A stretch of DNA of 64,000 nucleotides from contig JAMWFC010000129.1 of NCBI GenBank assembly GCA_027475525.1, positions 78,069-142,068 on the forward strand, read 5' to 3'. The stretch is from Macrolepiota albuminosa (taxonomy: Eukaryota > Basidiomycota > Agaricomycetes > Agaricales > Agaricaceae). Under the pieces are notes generated by a model. That model was not told the origin of the DNA, did no database searches, and was given only the letters and a program-made list of their open reading frames with translations. Below are positions 1-9,399 of the stretch, piece by piece (within the stretch, counting starts at the first letter, position 1; each line of letters begins with the position of its first letter). Made by a program: the position numbers and the translations under genes.

Positions 1-799
1 GCGTTTAGGGCAAAGATTGGCGCGGTAAGCACTGTTTTGCCCCTTTGGAGGTTCATGCCGTCGCTGACTTCTTTCTTAGTGTGACAAGTGTTGGTCTGAG
101 AACGACCCTGAGGGCTGCTGGTTTCCTACCGCGTCTCTGCCTTGCTATCGGTGCGATGCATTGAAACGAGGCTGCGCCTTCAACAGGATTCGTACTCGTG
201 AACGTGGTAGGGACGCCATTATGCAAAGGAACTATGAGCGCGCAGTGTTGGTTCGTAACGCCCGAGACTTCGTGCTGCAGCAACGTGATTTGGTGGCTAC
301 TCACCAACCCACGGTAATCAGCGCAGCCAGCCTGGCGCTGCCGACTACCCAGGATGGTACTACCGTGGCGGCACCTTTTGCTCGCTCTCCTCGTCGTCCC
401 GTCCTTTCAAAGCGTAAGCCTGTTGTCGCGTCTCCTGGCAAGAGCCCTGGTAAGCGCCGCGAGCTAGCGCCTGCTACGCCTGTGGTTTTGTCTTCGACCG
501 AGTCTTCTACGGATGAGGGGGAAGGCACTGAGAGGGATGCCGAGGGAGAGGATGATGATGAAGCTGAGCCCGTTGTTGATGCCGATGCGCTGTTGGCGGT
601 ACGCGCTCTCCTGCTTCGCCTTACTCCCCCTATCGCCGCTAACCCTCGTCAGAGTGACCCCAGTGGTAACCAGTACGCATTTCCCTAACTTCTCTTCTCT
701 CCGCGTGCTAACTTCTTGACTGATAGGTCCCCCACTCCTGTTCCCGCCGTAGTGGCTATCCCTGCTGCCGAAGATGTCATTATGTCTGATGCTAGCGCT
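1..799 (+). pseudogene. ZC gene copy 1 (Zn2Cys6-like cysteine cluster protein), 5' end outside window, 3' end cut by LTR
   Basis: The window opens inside an exon (1-24). An intron follows (25-79, donor GTAAGC, branch-like CTGAC, acceptor TTAG), then an exon from 80 that starts a cysteine cluster spaced C-x2-C-x8-C-x8-C-x2-C-x6-C. The canonical fungal Zn2Cys6 binuclear cluster has x6 in the first loop, so this is Zn2Cys6-like and not standard. After the cluster come a basic stretch, a conserved segment (key residues Q-R-N-Y, A-V-L-V-R-N-A), a Ser/Pro/Lys-rich linker and an acidic run (about 590). A second intron at 673-726 (GTACGC to GATAG) keeps the frame open. The frame runs into the Gy-A 5' LTR at 800, so the C-terminal coiled-coil segment seen in copies 2 and 4 is missing. 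It is about 80% alike to copy 2 at 25331-26000. A DNA-binding role is only inferred from the cluster. Confidence 0.7.
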
Positions 800-1519
800 T
801 GTCACGACCCCTTCCCTCCGGGCCCACCCCGGGACACCCCCGGAACACCCTCCGGGACCCTCCCTCCGACCCCACAAGACACGCCCCGCCATCACGACCG
901 CCGGCACCGCCATCACGCGCATCAAGGACCGCCATCAGCCGCCACCAGCCCCGATCAACGATCCCATCACGCATCACGGCTCCACCCGCGCCAATTGATC
1001 GCGCGGCCCACACGCGCGATCCCGGTATACAGTCCCTGCCCGCTACTCAATGGCCCCCGGAACTCATCCTAGACACCCCGGAACCCCGAGACACGTTCCC
1101 GTAGTACTTATAGCCTAGCCCCCCACTGTATTCGCTAGTCTTGATATTACATACTTTGCATAACTGTTACTTGGATATTGCGTGCCCTCTGTTTGACTGG
1201 TACGCCTCGTTTGGTACGCTTCGACTGGCACGCCTTGGTATTCGCGTGCTATAAGTTTGGTACGCACTTCGCGACTCTTAAATTACTAACTTGGTCTCGT
1301 CTTAGAACCTCCGGTTCACGACTCGACCCCCTCTAACCCTCAGCTACTCTCATCCAAAACCCCCGGACTCTAGTCCCCTCTCCCGGGATTACTCCTGTCC
1401 TCGTCTTGAACCCCGGAGTCCTAGCCCCGGAGTTCCAGACACCCGAGTATCCGTAGATCAAGTCCGCATCGTAAGGGCGTCGCTTTCCCGGAAAGCCCCC
1501 GATTCAGCGGAACCTGACA
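800..1519 (+). repeat. Gy-A 5' LTR
   Basis: The sequence runs from TGTCACGACC to CCTGACA and matches 8168-8906 along its whole length with point differences and small indels. It holds a TATA-like CTTATAG at 1107-1113, and the predicted transcript start lies near 1137, where the sequence complementary to the PBS begins. It is inserted in or fused to the coding sequence of ZC copy 1. Confidence 0.88.
1107..1113 (+). promoter_or_regulatory. TATA-like element of Gy-A LTR
   Basis: CTTATAG lies about 25-30 bp upstream of 1137, which the self-priming match marks as the likely start of the retrotransposon RNA. The same arrangement is present in the 3' LTR near 8485. Confidence 0.45.
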
Positions 1520-1532
1520 TAATATCAAGACT
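1520..1532 (+). other. Primer binding site of Gy-A, self-priming type
   Basis: The 13 bases immediately after the 5' LTR (TAATATCAAGACT) are the exact reverse complement of 1137-1149 within the LTR (AGTCTTGATATTA). In the Tf1/sushi chromoviruses the first bases of the transcript fold back on the PBS and prime minus-strand synthesis without a tRNA. The position and complementarity here fit that mechanism. The assignment of the RNA start is inferred. Confidence 0.75.
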
Positions 1533-2500
1533 CTTTCCTTACACCGTTCTTGATGGCTACGTATACTCACACCTACTACCCCACGGGGTACCAGACCGAC
1601 CCTTACGGACGCCCGGTACCCGACCACTACTCCGCACAGACCCCCCGCCCTGTCTACCCACCCCTCCCATACGAACCTCAGTACCTCCACCGCCACTGGG
1701 CCCCCGACCCATCCTTCTATGATCTGGGGCCCTCAGCCAGTTGGGCCCCTCCGCCCAACCTAGCCATGGCACGACCCGTGGAGGTCCCCTCGTACCGGAG
1801 CATTCCCGGGGGCCTGCCGGAGACCCCTCCTGTACCCAGTGGGCCTCGCCCGATTCCCCCCAGCGAGGGCCCCTTTGCACCCACCCCCTACTACGGTTAC
1901 CAGCGCCCCGTCCCCCAACCCCGAGAACCCCGAGGACCCCCCTACCCCGACTACCCCCCTCGTCATTACCCGGCCGCCGCTCCACCCGCTCGAACCCCTC
2001 CCTCGCCAATGGGACGACGACGCCTCGAGGAGTATGAACGGCAACGGGACGAGATACTCCGCTCCCTCAGGATCTCACCGGAGGACTTCGCGCAACGGAC
2101 AAGGACGCTGCTTGTGGAGTTCGGGCACGACGACTTCGAAGGCACTCCGGAGGAATGGGCTCACTGCCTGGTCGAATTCGGGGATCGCCTCACGCGAGGA
2201 GAACTCCCGGAGCAAACCATGGTAAAGTATAGGCGCAATACGATCCTCTGGGAAGAATTACAACAGCTGCTCGACGAAGTCCACGCGTCCCCCTCCCCTC
2301 GGCCCCTCAACGACCCCGCGGACCCAGGTCGCTCGATTCACATTCGACGGGAACCCCCGGAACCGGCCCCAGCAGTCCCGGCAGCCCCCACGGTCCCCAC
2401 TCCGGAGCAACGGCAACGGGAAGAACGGCAGAACGCCTCAGCCATACTACGGTCCCTCAACCCGACGGGAGGCCTCTTCGATCAACCCGCTGCTCGCACG

Positions 2501-2654
2501 GTAGGCTTGTCAACTCGCCGCAGGGCTAACTCCGTTCCTAGTACCTTCGAGACCTGGGGACAGCCTCAAAGACCCCTGTAGGCTTGTCAACTCGCCGCAG
2601 GGCTAACTCCGTTCCTAGTACCTTCGAGACCTGGGGACAGCCTCAAAGACCCCT
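2501..2654. repeat. 77-bp direct duplication (2501-2577, 2578-2654), likely assembly overlap
   Basis: The two adjacent copies are identical. Duplications of the same period recur at 2850, 4630, 5973, 32191, 34656, 34872, 36957, 38177, 38601, 39144 and 45955. The equal period at unrelated sequences points to unmerged contig ends and not to biology. Confidence 0.9.
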
Positions 2655-2849
2655 GGACCCCTCCCGCGAACAGACAACGCCCGACCCCCGGCCCCGACGA
2701 ACCCCGGTACAGCCCGGGTGGACACCCCTAGTACGGACGACACGTTATGCTACATTGACGAGCTCACGCGCGATAACAACGAACAACGTCCCGCGCCCGC
2801 GCCCGCCCCGGCACCAGCACCGCCCGCCACGTCCGCCCCGGCCCCTCCG

Positions 2850-3003
2850 GAACGCAACTTCCGCCGCGATCCGCCACCCCACTTCGACCTACGGAACCCC
2901 CCGCGACCCCCGATGCAAGCCCGACCGAACGCAACTTCCGCCGCGATCCGCCACCCCACTTCGACCTACGGAACCCCCCGCGACCCCCGATGCAGGCCCG
3001 ACC
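2850..3003. repeat. 77-bp direct duplication with one mismatch
   Basis: 2850-2926 and 2927-3003 differ only at 2918/2995 (A versus G). The period is the same as at the other sites. The mismatch would fit two haplotypes or two element copies overlapping by one k-mer length. Confidence 0.75.
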
Positions 3004-3557
3004 CTCCCGGATTGACGCCCCCCGCGCAACCCGGCACCCGACCCAGCACCTAACCCCCCTCCGATCGACCCAACCCCACCAAACCCTCCCCGACCGCCTC
3101 CGCCCCCTCCCGCCGAACCTCGAGGACGACCCCCAGGACCCCCCCCTCCGCCGCCCCCTGCGTGGAGACCCGGGCCTCCTCCCGGCAGGAACGAGCCCCC
3201 GTGGGACAACGGGCCTCCCGGGCGTGGACCCCCAGGTGAGCCACCCGGAGGAGGTCCTCCCGGCGGGTGGGGCCCCGCCCTTGGTGCGTTTCCTCCTCAA
3301 GGAGGGGGGGGCAATCATTATTACTATTATTACAATGCTGGCCCCCCTCCCCGCAACACTGCCGGATCGGACGACGCTCGCGACGCCCTCGCCCGCGAAG
3401 GACGATTGGACATTCAAAAGCCCGACGCTTTCACGGGCCGGGACCCCCGAAAATGGCGTACCTTCCTCACACAATGTCTCAATACGTTTCAGGCAAAGCC
3501 GCTCACGTTTCAGGTTGACAGCTCCCGGGTGGCCTTTGCCGCGTCGTACCTCCAGGG

Positions 3558-3657
3558 NNNNNNNNNNNNNNNNNNNNNNNNNNNNNNNNNNNNNNNNNNN
3601 NNNNNNNNNNNNNNNNNNNNNNNNNNNNNNNNNNNNNNNNNNNNNNNNNNNNNNNNN
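3558..3657. other. Assembly gap of 100 N
   Basis: There are exactly 100 N, the conventional unknown-size gap. Before it is gag and after it (from 3736) is the last part of RT. The protease and most of the RT palm are therefore absent, and the real gap must be larger than 100 bp if the element was complete. Confidence 0.95.
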
Positions 3658-3735
3658 GAGTGCGGCAAGGTTTCCGGAGCCGGTGCCGAGCCTGCCGTTG
3701 ATGCGCCTAACCTGTATAGGGTCCTATCAACGTGA
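3658..3735 (+). repeat. Short non-pol segment between gap and pol, shared with 53340-53417 (minus)
   Basis: Translated, this piece reads with key residues C-x-K-V-S and G-A-E-P-x-x-D-A. The minus strand at 53340-53417 reads nearly the same. It is not RT sequence, yet RT resumes immediately after it at 3736. It is either a small insertion of another repeat or evidence that the gap was closed with the wrong neighbour. Confidence 0.5.
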
Positions 3736-5960
3736 AGAAAGTACAGTCCTTCTTGGGTTTCGCTAACTTCTACCAGAGGTTTATAGATAACTACTCCGGT
3801 ATCACAAAACTCCTCAACCGGCTCACGTGCAAGGACGTCGCCTGGAACTGGGACAGTAAGTGCCAGAGTGTCTTTAACCTGCTCAAGGAGGCTTTCATGG
3901 CCGTCCCCATACTCCAGCACTACGACCCGGCCCTTCCGATTATCCTGGAATGCGACACCTCCGACTATGCCATTGCCAGGATTCTCTCGCAGATGGAACT
4001 TGACGGCAGGGAGCCCCGGCCAGTTGCCTTCTACACCTGGTCCATGATCGACACTGAGCTCAACTACGACATCTACAACAAGGAGCTCCTCGCCATTGTT
4101 GAAGCCTTCAAACAATGGCGAGCCTACCTCGAGGGAGCCCGGCACCGGATTCAGATCTACTTGGATCACAACAACCTGCAGTACTTCACCACAACCAAGC
4201 AACTTAGTCGATGGCAGGCCCAATGGTCCGAGGTCCTCTCGGAATACGACTTCACGATCCAGTACCGCCCGGGACGACTCGGAGCTAAACCCGATGCCCT
4301 TACCTGTCGACCAGACATCTATCCTAAGAAGTCGTTCAAGGCAGAACGCAATGCGTTCAATCATCGCGTGGTGATCCCTCCCAAACATCTGAATGCCGTA
4401 CTAATCTTGAACGACAAAGGGACCCTGAACCAGATCCGCCGTGCCCCCCAAGACAAGTACTTCACCGATCATGACCCCTGAAACCCTTCCGATGGAACCA
4501 ACTGGGACCCCACCTTCTCCTTGTCCTCTGACGAAAAACTCCTCCTCCGGGACGGCCGCATCTACGTCCTGGATCACGCCTGACTCCGCTACAACGTCCT
4601 CCATCAACACCACAACCACAAGCTCCGGGGACACCCTGGAATACGTAAGACTCTCCAGCTTATCTCCCGGACTTACTTTTGGCCAGGGTTGAAGAAGGAC
4701 GTAACCGACACCCTGGAATACGTAAGACTCTCCAGCTTATCTCCCGGACTTACTTTTGGCCAGGGTTGAAGAAGGACGTAACCTGTTACATTCAATCGTG
4801 CGAACCCTGCCTCCAGGCCAAGGTCCCCCAACACCAACCATTCGGACTCCTGAAACCCCTGCTGGTTGGACGACATCCCTGGTCCTCCATATCCCTGGAC
4901 CACATCGTCGAACTCCCAGAATCTAAAGGGTTCGATGCCATTCTCGTCGTTGTGTGCAGGCTAACCAAACAGGGCATCTTCCTACCCTGCCACACCACGG
5001 ACACTGCCCTGGACTTTGCCCAGCTGTTCCTCGAGCACATCTTTGCCAAACACAGCCTCCTGGACGACATTGTTTCCGACCGCGGCCCCCTCTTCGTGTC
5101 CAAGTTTTGGACTTCCCTATGTAAGGCACTTGAGGTAAAAACTAACCTCTCTACCGCCTACCACCCCGAAACTGACGGCCAAACCAAAAGGGTCAACCAG
5201 TCCCTCGAGCAGTACCTCCGACTGTATGTCAACTACCTGCAGGACAACTGGCACGCTGAGCTCCCCCTGGCCGAGTTCACCTATAACAACACGCCGTACT
5301 CTGCCACCGGGGTATCACCCTTCTTTGCCAACAAGGGATACCACCCTCAACTGACGCTCTCGCTTCGGGACATCCCATCGCACGCTGCCCACAAGGTCGC
5401 CTAGGACCTCCAGTCCCTTCACAAGTTTCTCCAGGAAGAGATCGACACCGTGAACCAGGCCTATGCAAAACACGCTGACCGGAAACGAGAAGACACCCCC
5501 GATTGGGCCCCTGGAACAAAGGTATGGTTAGATCGACGCCACCTCTGCACCCGCTGGCCCTCCCCAAAACTTGATCACAAGCGCCTCAGCCCGTTCAAAA
5601 TATTGAAGAAAGTCTCATCCCACGCCTACAAGATCGAGCTTCCTCCAGGACTAAAAGGTCTGCACCCGGTATTCCACGTCCGCCTCCTGGAATGACACCC
5701 CCCGGATCCCTTCTCCGAATGACGCCCCGAGCCCCCTCCCCCGGTCGAAGTCAAGGACAAGTACCACTACAAGGTTGAAGACATCCTCGACTCCTAGAAT
5801 ATTCGTGGACGACCCCACTTCCTCATATGGTGGAAGGGATACAGCCCGGAAGATGACACTTGGGAACCACGCAGAAACCTCGAAGGCGCCCTCGACAAAC
5901 TCCGGGACTTCCAACAACGGCACCCGGGAAACAACCTTCCCGGGCGCAGGACTCACAGAC
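3736..5960 (+). pseudogene. pol: Gy-A pol: RT end, RNase H, integrase, chromodomain
   Basis: 3736-3850 encodes the connection after RT (V-Q-x-F-L-G-F-A-N-F-Y). 3880-4310 encodes RNase H of the RT_RNaseH type (ending near D-A-L-T-C-R). 4660-5404 is an integrase with a zinc-binding H-x-G and C-x2-C remnant, a D-H-I first Asp, an S-D-R-G second Asp block and a T-D-G-Q block. The last part holds the L-H-P-V-F-H-V motif at 5660-5690 and a chromodomain around 5760-5870 (W-W-K-G-Y, D-D-T-W-E-P). In-frame stops sit at 5402 (GCC-TAG), about 5693 and 5718 (GAA-TGA) and near 5797 (TCC-TAG). All fit C-to-T changes of CAG or CGA codons. A 77-bp duplication (4630-4783) breaks the zinc-finger region. Confidence 0.85.
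4630..4783. repeat. 77-bp direct duplication (4630-4706, 4707-4783)
   Basis: The two copies are identical and lie inside the integrase zinc-finger region. 77 is not a multiple of three, so the copy shifts the frame. Confidence 0.9.
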
Positions 5961-6433
5961 GGCAGTAGTGGGCATAACCCCCGCCTCTGGGCTCAGTAGG
6001 GATTCAACTCCCATGTATACTTTCTGCTTTCCCTTTCTAGATCTTACTCCATAACCCCCGCCTCTGGGCTCAGTAGGGATTCAACTCCCATGTATACTTT
6101 CTGCTTTCCCTTTCTAGATCTTACTCTTTTTTAGTACCTTTTTGTAGTAGTGTCCTGGAGTCTGAGCAAGGTGTTCTCTCCGGTTTCCTTCGGTTTCTTC
6201 GCCCCCTTACTCATACTTCTCACTGATCTGGGACAACCAAGTATATACATTTTTTTAGAGGTACACTATTCTACAATTACAGGACCACGAGACAAGCGAC
6301 AGCAAGAAAACGGGGACCCCTAGAGCTGGGGTCCCGAACTACCCTCACCCTCCCCTCTCCTCAGCCAGCCCCGGAAACCCTCCCCCATCCCCTCTGGGCC
6401 ATGCTCCCGCCACACTTCCTTGGCCAACAGATC
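5961..6433. other. Spacer after pol in Gy-A, with 77-bp duplication 5973-6126
   Basis: I see no coding frame. The first part is an exact 77-bp tandem duplication (5973-6049, 6050-6126). The rest is pyrimidine-rich and ends near the stop of the antisense gene, so it may hold the 3' ends of the two converging transcripts. Confidence 0.6.
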
Positions 6434-7661
6434 TCAGGATGGAAGGGGCTTGCCTTTGTCCAGCACACGCTCAAACCAGGATCCTGGGGCAGGCACGTTC
6501 CTCCGCCGATGTGCGGCCACCAGCCGCCCCAGGAGATTGAGGCCACGCTCTACCCTGGGGGTTGTCACCTCCGGACGCTGCCCCTCCTGTAGCGAGGCCA
6601 GTGCCGTGGCAGCCCCATCCAGGAGCAGATGGTGCTCCTGGGCCCAGCCTGGAGACATTAGCAGAAGGAGTAATCTGGCGACAGAGGACTCACTCAGGGA
6701 TGCCATGCGCGTGACCACCACATTGCGGCGCAGGACCTCCATCACCTCCTGTCCTGAAGAGGCCCTCTCCAGGATCCCCACTCCCTGCCCCAACCTCGTC
6801 CGCAACGCCTCCAGCTCCACCTCCGCCTCCCCCCAAGCGACCCGGGCCTCCTCCAGCTGCCGAAGTGCCTTCCGACCCGCCTTCAACTCCCTCCGCACGT
6901 CAGCCTCCTCGGACTCCTCCAGACGCTCCAGCAGGACCCTCACCTCCGCCCTCAGGGGCCACTCCGACAGAGGTGAGAACACTGTCGGGGAGAGACGCGG
7001 GGGGAAACCGGAGGCGGGGTCCCAGAGGGCAAACACGCCCTCTTGGAGGGCCTCGGGGAGGGGCTAGGCGACGCCTGCCTCTTCCCCTTGTTGGGACGCC
7101 CCCCACGACCCTTGTGACTTCCGGTCCCGGCCTGGGTTGCCCGACGCGTGATCAGGACCACAGGCCGGCCTTGGCCTCCTGGCCCTCTGACCTCCTACTG
7201 GCCGCCTCTGCGGGCGCCACGGGCACATCCCCCACCAACTCTGCCATCTCCCCCGCCGGCTCCACCACCCAGTCCTGCTCCTCGACTCCCATCCTCCAGG
7301 TGACCCCCCCAGCGGCCACCCCTGCTCCCGCGCGACGCAGCACGCCCTCCACAACGCCGACACGGAGCACTGTTCGTGGTTGAGGTGGCACGCCTCGCAC
7401 ACAGACGTGTCCCGGCAGGACAAAGGAGCCGGGGCCTTGAACAGGCACGTCACCAGCCAGCAGGCACAAGTGCAGACACTACAACACCAAAGTCAGCCAG
7501 GGGACCCGAGGTAAGAGCCCACTTACCGGCCCATTGCTCACGCACCAGTTATGGGTGGGCAACCCCCAGGGCCTCTCCAAAGCCTCCTCAAACACCTTCT
7601 GCAACGCGTCTGCCCACGTGACACGCCAGTCATCTGGGACTACTGTGATTGTCCCTGCCAC
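6434..7661 (-). pseudogene. Antisense accessory gene of Gy-A: cysteine cluster plus coiled-coil protein
   Basis: The gene reads against gag-pol, between pol and the 3' LTR. A first exon starts at the ATG at 7661. A donor GTAAGT at about 7529 and an acceptor TTGTAG at about 7484 bound an intron of about 45 bp with a CTGAC branch. In one frame the next exon is rich in cysteine, including C-x2-C-x6-C (7391-7423), the spacing of the second half of the ZC cluster. A basic stretch rich in S-P and K-R follows (about 7050-7100), then a 200-residue Leu/Glu/Arg-rich segment (7036-6434) that should form a coiled coil. The Cys-rich frame and the acidic frame after it differ by one base at a run of seven G, so there is a frameshift or an unseen intron. 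The sequence is not clearly homologous to ZC, but the layout is parallel. I do not recognise a database family. Confidence 0.5.
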
Positions 7662-8152
7662 TATCCTGGAATGGTAAAATCGTGGGGCGGGCAGTCAAGG
7701 CCGCGGGGAGGGACGAGGGGGGCGCACGGTCATCCGTGCAAAGTTGGGCATGGGACGACTGAGACCTGGCCCCGAGGAGCCGCCAGGGGCCGCCGGAGGC
7801 AGGTGCCGGGAGCCAACTAGGACCCGCCTCTGGGGCAGGAATATTGTGTTGTTCTGAAAGAGGAAGGTCAGTGGCGGTAAGCAACCGGCACGGGGACACT
7901 TACGCTGTTGAGCGAGCGCTGCTATGCGCTCCCGATCTAGGCAGCGCTGGTACCGGGCATCCCGGGACTCTCACATGATCAAGGGTGCGACTTCGTCAGT
8001 AGGCGGGGGTGTCGGGGAATGCGTCGGCGTACACGACATGGTTGAGTTGGTTGGTAAAATTTTTTTTTGATACGTGGCAGGTCAGGTGCTGGATCCCACG
8101 ATTGGACCCCAGTCCAGACCACCGGCTACGCACGCCTCGGAGGGTCTCGGCA
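7662..8152. other. Gy-A region between antisense gene start and 3' LTR
   Basis: It holds an open minus frame of 89 codons (7630-7899) without recognisable motifs, possibly an upstream exon of the antisense gene. Otherwise it would be the gene's promoter and 5' leader. I see nothing firmer. Confidence 0.35.
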
Positions 8153-8167
8153 CTGAGGGGGGGGTGA
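8153..8167 (+). other. Polypurine tract of Gy-A
   Basis: A G-rich purine run (GAGGGGGGGG followed by TGA) directly abuts the 3' LTR, the normal site of the plus-strand primer in LTR retrotransposons. Confidence 0.6.
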
Positions 8168-8906
8168 TGTCACGACCCTTCCCCTCTGAACCCACTCCAG
8201 GACACCCCCAGAACACCATCTGGGACCCTCTCTCCGACCCCACAGGACACGCCCCGCCATCACGACTACCGACACCGCCATCACGTGCATCAAGGACCGC
8301 CATCAGCCGCCACTGACCCGATCAACGATCGGATCATGCACATCGCGCATCACAGCTCTCTCCACACCAATTGATCGCGCACCCCACACACGCGATCCAG
8401 GTATACAGTCTCTGCCCGCTACTCAATGACTCCTGGAACCCATCCCAGACACCCCGGAACCCCGAGACCCAGTCTGTAGTACTTATAGCATAGTTCCCCG
8501 TTGTATTCGTTAGTCTTGATATTACACTGCTTACACTGTTTTCACTTGGTTACTTGAATTGTTGCGTGCCCTCTATTTGACTGGTACGCATTGACTGGCA
8601 CGCTTTGACTGGCATGCTTGAATACTTGCGTGCTCTAAGATTGGTACGCACTTCGCGACTTTAATTTGCTAACTTGATCTCATCTTAGAACCTCCAGTTC
8701 ACGACTCGACCCCCATCCGAATCCCCCAGCTACCTACAACCCAAAACCCCCAGACCAAGTTCCCTCTCCCAGAATTACCCCTGTCCATGTCTTGAACCCC
8801 GGAGTCCTAGCCCCGGAGTTCCAGACACCCGAGTATCCGTGGGTCAAGTCCGCATCGTAAGGGCAATTGCTTTCCTGGAAAGCCCCCGACTCAGCGGAAC
8901 CTGACA
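8168..8906 (+). repeat. Gy-A 3' LTR
   Basis: It matches 800-1519 from TGTCACGACC to CCTGACA, with scattered substitutions that are mostly transitions. This marks an old insertion. It is followed directly by the middle of a Gy-D-type LTR. Confidence 0.88.
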
Positions 8907-9189
8907 AAAACCTTAAAAACTCAAAAATTGCCTACACAAACAATTGCACAAATAAGGGGCAAACTCTGGCTTATGTAAGCAGTCTGGAAGCAGTGCTGAA
9001 GGGCCCACACTTGTCTGAATGGTAGCTAAAGAACCAGAGCACCTCAAAAGCTGAGAGTAGTATTAACAGATAGTGTTGAAAGAATAAAAAGAGTAAAATG
9101 AAATAATGTCAGAAGAAATAAGAGAATGAATGAAGGGAGAGTGAAGAGATGAGGAGTGAGAAAAGGAAGAAATAAGGAGTCCCCTGACA
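8907..9189 (+). repeat. Gy-D-type LTR (L1), right part only
   Basis: It matches 31532-31813 and 57965-58274 from AAAACCTTAAAAACTC to CCCTGACA. The left half is missing because Gy-A begins or ends here. It is followed by the tail of a Gy-C pol. Confidence 0.8.
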
Positions 9190-9320
9190 CCTACTGCCCC
9201 TTCCTCTTCTACTTAGCATATGCATACATTTTCTTACCATTGTCAGTACTGGACATTGACACTGCCAAGCTTCAAGAGCTGGATCAAGTGTTGTCTTCCA
9301 GATTCCTGTAGTAATAAGGA
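9190..9320 (+). pseudogene. Gy-C type pol C-terminus, fragment, plus strand
   Basis: The translation holds L-D-I-D-T-A-K-L-Q-E-L, the same as the pol C-terminus of Gy-C copy 2 (minus strand, about 28700-28800). It abuts the L1 LTR on its left. The orientation is opposite to that of DX, which follows at 9400. Confidence 0.6.
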
Positions 9321-9399
9321 CCAGCAATGGCAACCACAAAAGCCCCTTGAGGACAAAAAAAGTTAGCAGATCAAAGAGGGGAAAAGGACAATATAGGAA

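Larger units (their letters stand above)
1550..3557 (+). pseudogene. gag: Gy-A gag
   Basis: The open frame starts at the ATG at 1550, or the one 3 bp later, and gives 343 codons: an N-terminal Tyr/Pro-rich part, then a charged helical stretch (about residues 155-250). It then continues in other frames through Pro/Ala-rich sequence. At 3406-3557 the peptide with D-x-F-x-G and R-K-W motifs resembles the start of a retrotransposon gag capsid domain (Pfam Retrotrans_gag family), and it runs into the N gap. Two 77-bp direct duplications (2501-2654 exact, 2850-3003 with one mismatch) shift the frame. These shifts may be assembly errors, but at least one further frame change lies outside them. The zinc knuckle, if present, would fall in the gap. 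Confidence 0.6.
800..8906 (+). mobile_element. Gy-A: Ty3/gypsy chromovirus with antisense accessory gene, decayed
   Basis: This LTR retrotransposon has LTRs of 720 bp (800-1519) and 739 bp (8168-8906), both starting TGTCACGACC and ending CCTGACA. The order is LTR, self-priming PBS, gag, gap, RT end/RNase H, integrase, chromodomain, antisense gene, purine tract, LTR. The whole element is much more GC-rich than its surroundings. The flanks do not match: GCGCT precedes 800 (inside ZC copy 1) and AAAAC follows 8906 (inside a Gy-D-type LTR). No target duplication is therefore visible, and either a rearrangement or a misjoin through the N gap is likely. Three 77-bp direct duplications plus one near-identical one lie inside. 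The pol frame has stops that look like CGA to TGA and CAG to TAG changes. Confidence 0.85.

Noticed and set aside
6420..7383. Plus-strand Ser/Pro/Arg-rich ORFs in Gy-A
   Set aside because: They are low-complexity mirror frames of the GC-rich antisense gene. They have no domain, and they follow the end of pol after a long spacer.
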